Assembly (NCBI GenBank): GCA_045545665.1
Contig: JAZQBL010000006.1
Location: forward strand, 1-9,780
Origin: RGIG7213 sp045545665
GTDB lineage: Bacteria; Bacillota; Clostridia; Oscillospirales; CAG-272
Direction of reading: 5' to 3'
DNA: 9,780 nucleotides
Below the pieces are notes generated by a model, which saw only the letters and a program-made list of their open reading frames with translations, was not told the origin of the DNA and did not search any database. This document shows positions 1 through 5,488 of this stretch, one piece after another; position 1 is the stretch's first letter; every line of letters begins with the position of its first letter. A program made the translations under genes and the position numbers.

Positions 1-165
1 ATAATCAGAGCGCCCATTATGATGTATCCCTGCAGCGAAGAGCTTTACAGCGGAGCTACAGGTGCCAAAAGATTCAAGGACGTTCGCGAGGCGATAGCAA
101 ATTCCGATTATATCAAGGAAATACTCATTCACCAGTACGACTACTACACACGTCCTTTGAAGTAA
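1..165 (+). CDS. 3' end of an unrecognised protein gene (partial)
   Basis: Frame 1 is open from the window edge to a TAA at 163-165, giving the last 54 residues of a protein that starts outside the window. The peptide includes IIRAPIMMYPCSEELY near its left end and finishes HQYDYYTRPLK. It is rich in Tyr and charged residues and has no transmembrane stretch. Codon use (GCG, TTC, AAG, CGT mixed with ATA and AGA) resembles the intact genes in the window, and a strong terminator follows about 40 bp after the stop, so this is very likely a real gene end. I do not recognise the family, and 54 C-terminal residues are too few to propose a function. Confidence 0.7.
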   Translation: MIRAPIMMYPCSEELYSGATGAKRFKDVREAIANSDYIKEILIHQYDYYTRPLK

Positions 166-204
166 TTTTATCATTTAAATTTTGTATGTAAAAACACATA
201 GCAA

Positions 205-250
205 TAAAAAAAGAGAAGATTCGTGTATGCGAGTCTTCTCTTTGTTTTTG
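205..250. terminator. Bidirectional intrinsic terminator
   Basis: A 14-bp stem (210-223 with 230-243, including one T-G pair at 220/233) closes a 6-nt loop at 224-229. Its outer arms are AAAGAGAAGA and TCTTCTCTTT. It has an A-run on the left (205-212) and a T-rich tail on the right (241-249), so it can end transcription from both sides. It lies between the plus-strand gene ending at 165 and the minus-strand transposase ending at 339, which converge on it. Confidence 0.85.
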
Positions 251-272
251 TCTGTCAAGTGATGTGCCGACT

Positions 273-288
273 TCGTCAGCGTGATATT
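273..288. repeat. 16-bp repeat fragment shared with the 5407 locus
   Basis: The 16-mer TCGTCAGCGTGATATT occurs here and again at 5407-5422, immediately after the last palindrome of the large repeat array. Here it lies about 50 bp beyond the stop codon of the transposase gene. The following bases, read on the minus strand, also resemble the CGCCTGTG...GATAGA stretch inside the repeat at 5180-5287. This suggests that remnants of the repeat family flank the transposase gene. Confidence 0.5.
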
Positions 289-338
289 CTATCTGTCACA
301 GGCGGATTTTCTTCGGAAATATAGTATATGTGATTTTA

Positions 339-884
339 TTATTTTTCTTCACATATTTCTGCGTAGTACCAACGTATAGGATTTTCGTAAATATATTTGG
401 TTCTTTTTTCGTAATCCTCACGATCACGAATAATATGCTCCATATATCCGCGTTGAAAAATGTTATTTCCGATTTCTTTATTGCAAAAACGTTTGAACGT
501 GGAAACAATATGCGGTAACATTTCATTGGTAGGGGTCGGCGCCTTCGACGACCCGTCTTTACATGATACATATTTATCGGGATAGAGAAAGATAATTATG
601 TGTATATGGTCAGGCATAATTACGTATCGGTCGATTTTCACACCTGGTATGTTTTCGCTTGATAATAAATATTTTTCGACAATTTTTCCGATTTCCGTTA
701 ATTGTATTTGAGGCGTTAACGGGTCGTCGTGGGCGCCGACCCCTACCGACGGTTTGATGATATTTGAAAGTATTCTGTTTCTGTCTTTGGCGCATATTGT
801 AACAAAGTAAGCACCTGCAGAACTGTAATTGTATTGTTTAAGCCGCAGATCTTTTCGTTTCGGCAATTTTTTTTCTTTATCCAT
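339..884 (-). CDS. RAYT / IS200-like Y1 transposase (REP-associated)
   Basis: The 181-residue protein matches the Y1 transposase superfamily (HUH endonuclease, Transposase_17 / RAYT branch). These enzymes cut and rejoin single-stranded DNA at small hairpins through a tyrosine. Visible family motifs are RKDLRLKQYNYSSAGAYFVT near the N terminus, the metal-binding HUH signature in VIMPDHIHIII (residues 88-98), the IVSTFKRF helix, and QRGYMEHIIRDREDY with the likely catalytic Tyr158. Length is normal for a RAYT. I chose the ATG at 884 because GGGTGA precedes it at good spacing. An in-frame ATG at 902 would add six residues but has no Shine-Dalgarno site and overlaps a TATAAT. Two 27-bp REP-like palindromes lie inside the frame (529-555 and 720-746), encode residues 47-55 and about 111-119, and do not interrupt it. 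It lies downstream of spoVM on the same strand but is probably an independent acquisition. Confidence 0.88.
   Translation of the reverse strand: MDKEKKLPKRKDLRLKQYNYSSAGAYFVTICAKDRNRILSNIIKPSVGVGAHDDPLTPQIQLTEIGKIVEKYLLSSENIPGVKIDRYVIMPDHIHIIIFLYPDKYVSCKDGSSKAPTPTNEMLPHIVSTFKRFCNKEIGNNIFQRGYMEHIIRDREDYEKRTKYIYENPIRWYYAEICEEK
529..555 (-). repeat. REP-like palindrome inside the transposase gene (inverted copy)
   Basis: This is a 27-bp copy of the palindrome found seven times in the window, lying in the orientation opposite to the other six. The arms GGGTCG and CGACCC can pair, with a weaker outer match. It codes for GSSKAPTPT within the transposase. Its central bases read TTC on the plus strand, where other copies have CAC or CTC. 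Confidence 0.8.
720..746 (+). repeat. REP-like palindrome inside the transposase gene (direct copy)
   Basis: This 27-bp copy matches the intergenic ones at 4889-4915 and 9194-9220 base for base. The arms are GGGTCG (721-726) and CGACCC (737-742). Read on the coding (minus) strand it gives VGVGAHDDP, in frame. The two copies in this gene are inverted relative to each other and flank the segment that encodes the HUH motif. Confidence 0.85.
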
Positions 885-960
885 TTTTATCACCCACGTC
901 ATTATACTATAAAATCGTCAGAAAGAAAAGCATTTCTTACGAAATTTGCAAACATCATTG

Positions 961-995
961 TAAAAACAAATAAATGTCTTGTCGGTATCACCGAC
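961..995 (-). terminator. Possible weak terminator after spoVM
   Basis: On the minus strand, GTCGGT-GAT-ACCGAC forms a perfect 6-bp hairpin (981-995) seven bases after the spoVM stop. A T-rich tract (TTTATTTGTTTTT) begins about six bases later instead of directly at the stem, so termination may be inefficient and some transcripts may run on into the transposase gene. Confidence 0.4.
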
Positions 996-1002
996 TCCCG
1001 CT

Positions 1003-1074
1003 TTATTTTATTTTAAATATCTTCCTTAAAATACCCGAAAAGAATTTCGGACTTTTTAAGACGACTATTTTCAT
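1003..1074 (-). CDS. spoVM: Stage V sporulation protein SpoVM (23 aa)
   Basis: A 23-codon frame starts with ATG at 1074 and ends with TAA at 1003. It is preceded by AAAGGA eight to nine bases upstream. The peptide begins MKIVVLKSPKFFSGILR. It aligns without gaps to Bacillus subtilis SpoVM (MKFYTIKLPKFLGGIVR...), sharing Met1, Lys2, Lys7, Pro9, Lys10, Phe11, Gly14, Ile15 and Arg17. SpoVM is an amphipathic helix made in the mother cell. It binds the convex forespore membrane and recruits SpoIVA to start coat assembly; Pro9 is important for this localisation. The match is from memory of the family, but the conserved residues and the strong ribosome site make chance unlikely. It follows the small membrane gene by 15 bp, so the two are probably cotranscribed. 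I see no clear sigma-E promoter. Confidence 0.85.
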   Translation of the reverse strand: MKIVVLKSPKFFSGILRKIFKIK

Positions 1075-1089
1075 AAATTCATTCCTTTC

Positions 1090-1257
1090 TTATAAGATAA
1101 ACAAAATTCCGACAGCGCAGACGATCAAAGCTTCCACCGTTATCATAAACACGGAAGGCAAAAAAAGCGTTGAAAGAACCCCGACGCCGAAGCAGATAAC
1201 GCCGTATGAGAGAAATTTTATCCTTTCCTCGCATTTTCTGAATACTGTTTTTTTCAA
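1090..1257 (-). CDS. Small membrane protein upstream of spoVM
   Basis: This encodes about 55 residues: a basic N terminus (KKTVFRKCEERIKF) followed by two hydrophobic stretches, roughly FLSYGVICFGVGVLSTLFL and VFMITVEALIVCAVGILFIL, separated by a Pro/Ser turn. That pattern predicts a two-helix membrane hairpin with a short cytoplasmic head. The start is uncertain. I prefer TTG at 1257, which has GGTGG seven bases upstream. An ATG at 1278 would extend the protein by seven residues (62 aa) but lacks a ribosome site. I do not recognise a named family. The gene lies 15 bp ahead of spoVM, after the glyA terminator, and its stop codon is next to the spoVM ribosome site. A sporulation-linked role is therefore possible, but this is inference from position only. 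Confidence 0.6.
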   Translation of the reverse strand: MKKTVFRKCEERIKFLSYGVICFGVGVLSTLFLPSVFMITVEALIVCAVGILFIL

Positions 1258-1317
1258 TTTTTCACCACCGATATTCATTTATTTGAATTTGGATCTATCC
1301 TACTTATCTGAATATAT

Positions 1318-1351
1318 AAAAAAGCTCCCTTACATATAGTATGCAAGGGAG
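1318..1351 (-). terminator. Intrinsic terminator of the nadE-glyA operon
   Basis: On the minus strand, CTCCCTT and AAGGGAG (1345-1351 with 1325-1331) form a stem. It continues inward through a G-T pair and four further base pairs to a 3-nt loop, about 12 bp in all. A T-run (1318-1323) follows one base after the stem. It lies 17 bp after the glyA stop. The plus strand also has a T-run after the hairpin, but no plus-strand gene leads into it. Confidence 0.9.
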
Positions 1352-1368
1352 TGTTTTTGGTTTATCAA

Positions 1369-2613
1369 TTAATAAAGGGGATATTTTTCGCAGATCTTTG
1401 CAATTTCCGCTCTGATATAATCTGCCTTTTCTTCGTACTCTGTAGCCGTGAGCTTTATGAGCTTACCTATTATTCTCATTTCTTCCTCACCGAGTCCTCT
1501 TGTCGTTGCCGCAGGCGTACCTATTCTGATACCGCTTGTAACGAACGGTGACTGAGGATCGTCGGGAATAGCGTTTTTATTTACCGTGATATGAACCGTA
1601 TCGAGTCTCTTTTCAAGCTCTTTACCCGTTATATTAAACGGACGGAGGTCAACGAGCATCAAATGGTTATCCGTACCGCCTGATACGAGGTTGAATCCTT
1701 CTTCAACGAGTGTTTCGGCAAGAACTGCGGCGTTCTTAACTACCTTTTTACCGTATTCGGCAAATTCGGGCTTGAGTGCTTCGCCGAAGCATACAGCCTT
1801 AGCGGCGATTATGTGCATCAAAGGACCGCCCTGTGTGCCGGGGAATACTGCCTTGTTTATCTTCTTTGCAAGCTCTTCGTCGTTTGTAAGTATCATACCG
1901 CCTCTGGGACCTCTGAGTGTCTTGTGCGTCGTCGTTGTAACGATATCCGCATAAGGCATCGGGGAGGGGTGAACGCCTGCTGCAACGAGTCCTGCAATGT
2001 GAGCCATATCGACCATAAGATATGCACCGACTTCGTGTGCTATATTTGCCATTCTTTCAAAATCTATGAATCTCGGATAAGCGGATGCACCTGCTACGAT
2101 GAGCTTCGGCTTGCATTCCTTCGCCTGCTTTTCGAGTGCGTCGTAATCTATTCTGTGTGTTTCGGAATCAACGCCGTATGCTACGAAATTGTAGTAAAGA
2201 CCGCTGAGGTTGACAGGCGAGCCGTGTGTAAGATGTCCGCCGTGTGCAAGTGACATACCCATAACGGTGTCGCCTGCTTTGAGAAGTGCTATATAAACTG
2301 CCGTATTTGCCTGAGCGCCGGAGTGGGGCTGTACGTTTGCAAACTGTGCGCCGAAAAGCTTTTTAGCTCTTTCTATTGCTATATTTTCCGCAATATCGAC
2401 ACATTCGCATCCGCCGTAGTATCTTTTGCCGGGGTATCCTTCTGCATATTTATTCGTCAAAACGGATGAAGCGGCAACCATTACAGGTTCGGAAACGATG
2501 TTTTCCGAGGCTATAAGCTCGATACCGTCTCTCTGGCGTTTAAGCTCTTTTTCAACAGCATCTGCTATCTCGCTGTCGTATTTTTTGAGAAATTCAAGAT
2601 TTTCTTTAACCAT
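1369..2613 (-). CDS. glyA: Serine hydroxymethyltransferase
   Basis: This 414-residue cytosolic PLP enzyme converts serine and tetrahydrofolate to glycine and 5,10-methylenetetrahydrofolate, the main source of one-carbon units. The length is typical of bacterial GlyA. Clear family motifs are ELIASENIVS (residues 32-41), NKYAEGYPGKRYYGG (54-68), the cofactor-binding VDMAHIAGLVAAG with Asp202 and His205, and the Schiff-base site VTTTTHKTLRGPRGG with Lys231. The C-terminal SGIRIGTPAATTRG stretch is also present. The ATG at 2613 is preceded by GAAAGGA at about 10 bases. The start lies 19 bp after the nadE stop with no terminator between, so it is the second gene of a two-gene operon, and it ends at a strong terminator. 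Nothing suggests truncation or loss of function. Confidence 0.97.
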   Translation of the reverse strand: MVKENLEFLKKYDSEIADAVEKELKRQRDGIELIASENIVSEPVMVAASSVLTNKYAEGYPGKRYYGGCECVDIAENIAIERAKKLFGAQFANVQPHSGAQANTAVYIALLKAGDTVMGMSLAHGGHLTHGSPVNLSGLYYNFVAYGVDSETHRIDYDALEKQAKECKPKLIVAGASAYPRFIDFERMANIAHEVGAYLMVDMAHIAGLVAAGVHPSPMPYADIVTTTTHKTLRGPRGGMILTNDEELAKKINKAVFPGTQGGPLMHIIAAKAVCFGEALKPEFAEYGKKVVKNAAVLAETLVEEGFNLVSGGTDNHLMLVDLRPFNITGKELEKRLDTVHITVNKNAIPDDPQSPFVTSGIRIGTPAATTRGLGEEEMRIIGKLIKLTATEYEEKADYIRAEIAKICEKYPLY

Positions 2614-2632
2614 TTTTTTTATATCCTTTCAA

Positions 2633-4531
2633 TTACTTTCCCATTATATTTCCGTCAACGTCGGACGGCATTGTAAATCCATTGTAATTTGACAAATTGA
2701 CAGAACCTATTACAGCACCGTCGGGGGAGCAGGAGCGTTTGAACTGCTGTGTTGCAAATCTCCTTTTGAAGACCTTGAAGCAATTTCTGATATCTTCTTC
2801 CTTATATTTGCCTTCAAATGCGTAATTTGCCATTCTTATTATTTTTTCTTCCGTAGATCCGTATTTTACGGTGTGATATATGAAAAAGTCGTGAAGCTCG
2901 TAAGGACCGATTATATCCTCGGTGAACTGTGCCGTTTTACCCTCGTCCGTCGGCATAAGCTCGGGAGATATCGGCGTATTGAGTATATCGTACAGCGTCT
3001 TTTTAAGCTCTTCATCAGCTTTTTCGGCTTCGTTTGTAACTATCGTACGCATAAGCGTTTTTGCAACGGAGCAGTTCACGCCGTACATCGACATATGGTC
3101 GCCGTTGTAGGTACACCAGCCGAGTGCCGCCTCGCTCAGATCGCCCGTGCCGATAACGATACCGCCTTCATCGTTTGCGATATCCATAAGCACCTGCGTT
3201 CTTTCTCTTGCCTGTGAGTTTTCATATGCGGCATTTTTTACCGCCTCGTCGTGGGAAATATCCCTGAAATGAAGCCTTACGGCATCAGTTATATCTATTT
3301 CTCTCAGATCGACGCCGAGTGAAGCACACAAAAGATGTGCGTTTGTTTTCGTTCTTACGGACGTACCGAAGCACGGCATAGTCACAGCGACGATATTTTT
3401 TCTGTCAAGATCCATGGCGTCTGCCGTTTTTACGCATATGAGAAGTGCCAAGGTCGAATCAAGACCGCCCGATATGCCTATCACCATTTTTTTGCTGTGT
3501 GATGATATCATACGCTTTTTCAAGGCGTACGTCTGTATTTTCGTTATCTTTTCGCACCTTTCTTTAACGTCGCAGCCGTCGGGCATAAACGGATTTTTTT
3601 CTATTTTCAAAGAAAGGGGAGTTTCCTTTATTTCCTGTTCAAACTCGTAAACGTCGTATCCGCCTTGAGTTTTCGTGTAAAGGGATGCTTCCTCGTCAAA
3701 GTCCTTTATTCTCATACGGAGGTTTGATATCTTATCAACGTCAATTTCCGTAATGATGAGATCTTTGTTTCCGAAAGGAGGATTTTCGACTGAAAGCTTT
3801 CCTGCTTCGTATACCGTGTGATTTGCGGAATATACGCCCTTTGCGGTCGTTTCCGTGCTGTCACATTCAGCGCTTACAACAGCGCATACGCACTCGGATG
3901 AAATATATTCAAGACTTGTTTTTCTTTTCTTTTCGGAGGTTACCTCCTCTGTATCGGATGAAAGGGAAAGTATAATTTTTGCGCCTTTTTTGCAAAGCTC
4001 CTTTATCCTTTCGAGATCTTTTCCGAAGCATACACCGAGCTTGTAATTTTCAACGCCCGAGCATGAAAATATTATCTTGTCTGTAAAAGGGACCGTTTGG
4101 ACCGTTCCGTCTTCGCTTTTTATAAAATCGTATAAATATACACTTTCTTCGTTTGTGTACTGTTTAAATATGCAGGATTTTTTTCTTGACGGTACAAGAC
4201 ACAGTATTTCGCCTTTGTTTATGACTGCGGCGCAGTTGTAAACGGCTGAAGATACTCTTACAGGAAGCCCGACTGTGAAAATGACGTCGCACTCTTTTGT
4301 TTCTTCCAATATCTTCAAAAGAGCGTTTTTGCAGTTTTTCAGAAGAATATCGGAATAAAACATACTTCCGCAGTCGATACCGCTTATGCAAAGCTCGGGA
4401 AAGCAAAGTGCATTTACGCCCTTGTTTTCGGCATCAAGTACGGTCTTTATTATATTTTCGGCATTTTTTTCTGCGTTGCCGTCATAAGTGTTGACACTGC
4501 CTGCGGCAACCTTTATAAATCCGTCCTTCAT
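2633..4531 (-). CDS. nadE: NAD+ synthase, two-domain type with a degenerate glutaminase domain
   Basis: This 632-residue protein catalyses the last step of NAD synthesis: ATP-dependent amidation of nicotinate adenine dinucleotide. Residues 1-270 form a nitrilase-fold glutaminase domain and about 310-632 the synthetase domain. The synthetase is intact: P-loop GISGGLDST (352-360), GTGDLSEAALGWCTYNGDHMS (461-481) and LMPTDEGKTAQFTEDIIGPYELHDFF (525-550, partly conserved). In the glutaminase domain Glu46 is present (CFPELCISG). The catalytic Lys and Cys positions, however, align to Ser115 (LVPSRKK) and Gly170 (GVCFGKDL), with exactly the 69- and 55-residue spacings of the E52/K121/C176 triad known from the M. 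tuberculosis enzyme. The enzyme may therefore depend on free ammonia. The ATG at 4531 follows GAGG at good spacing. It is first in an operon with glyA. Confidence 0.94.
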   Translation of the reverse strand: MKDGFIKVAAGSVNTYDGNAEKNAENIIKTVLDAENKGVNALCFPELCISGIDCGSMFYSDILLKNCKNALLKILEETKECDVIFTVGLPVRVSSAVYNCAAVINKGEILCLVPSRKKSCIFKQYTNEESVYLYDFIKSEDGTVQTVPFTDKIIFSCSGVENYKLGVCFGKDLERIKELCKKGAKIILSLSSDTEEVTSEKKRKTSLEYISSECVCAVVSAECDSTETTAKGVYSANHTVYEAGKLSVENPPFGNKDLIITEIDVDKISNLRMRIKDFDEEASLYTKTQGGYDVYEFEQEIKETPLSLKIEKNPFMPDGCDVKERCEKITKIQTYALKKRMISSHSKKMVIGISGGLDSTLALLICVKTADAMDLDRKNIVAVTMPCFGTSVRTKTNAHLLCASLGVDLREIDITDAVRLHFRDISHDEAVKNAAYENSQARERTQVLMDIANDEGGIVIGTGDLSEAALGWCTYNGDHMSMYGVNCSVAKTLMRTIVTNEAEKADEELKKTLYDILNTPISPELMPTDEGKTAQFTEDIIGPYELHDFFIYHTVKYGSTEEKIIRMANYAFEGKYKEEDIRNCFKVFKRRFATQQFKRSCSPDGAVIGSVNLSNYNGFTMPSDVDGNIMGK

Positions 4532-4575
4532 TTTTATCCTCTTATTCGGGTAAATTTTTTACAATTTTCCGATTT

Positions 4576-4604
4576 ATTATATCACACACGTGAAAATAAA
4601 TCAA
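4576..4604 (-). promoter_or_regulatory. Sigma-A promoter of nadE-glyA
   Basis: On the minus strand, a TTGATT -35 box (4604-4599) is separated by 17 bp from a perfect TATAAT -10 box (4581-4576). Transcription would begin near 4569, giving a leader of roughly 38 nt before the nadE ATG. That is too short for a riboswitch, and none is seen. Confidence 0.85.
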
Positions 4605-4675
4605 TAGATTTTTTTAATTTTAACAATCACATCGTATTGTCTTTATTTATGATCATTTTTCTCTTTTTTTATTTT

Positions 4676-4915
4676 CAGCCTTCTCCAGTGGGAGAAGGGG
4701 GACCGCGTTAGCGGTGGATGAGGTGTTCGAAGTGATAATCGAATTAACTATCGTAACACCAATCAACGCAGCTCTTTTTAAAATTATACTTTGCCTTCCC
4801 CGGTGAAGGGAATGACGAATGAGGTGTCGATTCATCATTCATCGGATTTTTTCAAAACGGCGGGAGCAAGCCACCGCCCTACATCATACGGGTCGTCGTG
4901 GGCGCCGACCCCTAC
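4676..4915 (+). repeat. Multi-hairpin repeat cassette, copy A (240 bp)
   Basis: This is a full cassette beginning CAGCCTTCTCC and ending in the 27-bp REP-like palindrome (4889-4915). Hairpins in order are: CCTTCTCC-AGTG-GGAGAAGG (4679-4698); ACCGC-GTTA-GCGGT (4702-4715); a 39-nt near-perfect hairpin with arms GGTGTT/AACACC (4722-4760); TTCCC/GGGAA near 4796-4812; a GATGA/TCATC element near 4820-4850; and GGCGG/CCGCC (about 4859-4878). Bases 4705-4772 are identical in copies B and F. Short reading frames run through it (for example giving VDEVFEVIIELTIV), but they have no ribosome site and belong to the repeat. Confidence 0.85.
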
Positions 4916-4918
4916 ATT

Positions 4919-5174
4919 CAGCCTTCCTGTAGAAAACAGAGTTTTCTACGGGAGAAGGGGGACTGCGTTAGCGGTGGATGAGGTGTTCGAAGTGATAATC
5001 GAATTAACTATCGTAACACCAATCAACGCAGCACTTTTTAAAATTATACTTCCCGTTTGCCGGTGAAGGGAATGACGGATGAGGTGTCGATTTATCATTC
5101 ATCGGATTTTTCGAAACGGCGGGAGCAAGCCCCCGCCCTACATCATACGGGTCGTCGAGGGCGCCGACCCCTAC
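4919..5174 (+). repeat. Multi-hairpin repeat cassette, copy B (256 bp)
   Basis: This copy is head-to-tail with A and ends in the palindrome at 5148-5174. Bases 4965-5032 are identical to A and F. It differs in two hairpins. The first has been extended to a 12-bp inner stem with a 3-nt loop (4926-4952), including the perfect arms GTAGAAAAC and GTTTTCTAC. The TTCCC/GGGAA hairpin has six extra loop bases. The second hairpin reads ACTGC-GTTA-GCGGT, keeping pairing through a T-G pair. Confidence 0.85.
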
Positions 5175-5179
5175 ATTTA

Positions 5180-5287
5180 GGCTCCCTCCGGGAGGGAGCT
5201 GGATTTTGCGAAGCAAAAGACTGAGGGAGAGTGCGAAGCACAACTCGCCTGTGGCGGATAGAGTGATGGGACGCCGAACCTTGCATT
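5180..5287 (+). repeat. Short hairpin repeat of a second type, copy C1 (about 108 bp)
   Basis: This begins with the strong hairpin GCTCCCTC-CGG-GAGGGAGC. TTTTGC-GAA-GCAAAA, GTGC-GAA-GCAC and a CGCC/GGCG element follow. It lies between the palindrome ending cassette B and the CAGCCTTCTCC start of cassette D. A second copy at 9226-9332 occupies the same position relative to a palindrome and a cassette, and differs by only about five changes. Confidence 0.8.
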
Positions 5288-5405
5288 CAGCCTTCTCCAG
5301 TGGGAGAAGGTGGCATCCGTTAGGATGACGGATGAGGTGTCGATTCATCATTCATCGGATTTTTTCGAAAACATCATACGGGTCGTCGAGGGCGCCGACC
5401 CCTAC
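5288..5405 (+). repeat. Shortened repeat cassette, copy D (118 bp)
   Basis: This has the same start hairpin (CCTTCTCC-AGTG-GGAGAAGG) and the same terminal palindrome (5379-5405) as A, B and F, but lacks the 39-nt hairpin, the TTCCC/GGGAA hairpin and the GGCGGG/CCCGCC hairpin. The GTTA hairpin has different arms (CATCC-GTTA-GGATG). The remaining parts join cleanly at GACGGATGAGGTGTCG. Confidence 0.8.
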
Positions 5406-5406
5406 C

Positions 5407-5422
5407 TCGTCAGCGTGATATT
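5407..5422 (+). repeat. 16-bp repeat fragment following the last palindrome
   Basis: TCGTCAGCGTGATATT is identical to 273-288 beside the transposase gene. It directly follows the palindrome of cassette D and is followed by TGATGGGAC, which also occurs in repeat C1. Confidence 0.5.
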
Positions 5423-5451
5423 TGATGGGACACCGCCATTGCATTTCTCAT

Positions 5452-5477
5452 AAAAAAAGATGCCCGAATCGGGCATC
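5452..5477 (-). terminator. Intrinsic terminator of the alpha-galactosidase gene
   Basis: On the minus strand, GATGCCCG-ATT-CGGGCATC forms a perfect 8-bp stem (5470-5477 with 5459-5466). Seven T's follow directly (5458-5452). It lies about 11 bp after the stop codon at 5489. Confidence 0.93.
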
Positions 5478-5488
5478 CCATATAAATT

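Noticed and set aside
296..571. 91-codon minus-strand frame overlapping the transposase 3' part
   Set aside because: It is a shadow of the transposase gene in another frame, and the transposase motifs are unambiguous.
4030..4060. A frameshift as the cause of the missing NadE catalytic Cys
   Set aside because: The reading frame aligns on both sides of the site without a shift, and the spacing to Glu46 is exactly as expected.
4653..5066. Short open frames running through cassettes A and B on both strands, and their counterparts at 9223-9495
   Set aside because: The same peptides recur only because the DNA repeats. There is no ribosome site, and hairpins dominate the sequence.
4676..5405. Possible CRISPR array, because a short palindromic repeat recurs
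   Set aside because: The 27-bp palindromes are irregularly spaced, the sequence between them is itself repeated, and no cas gene is present.
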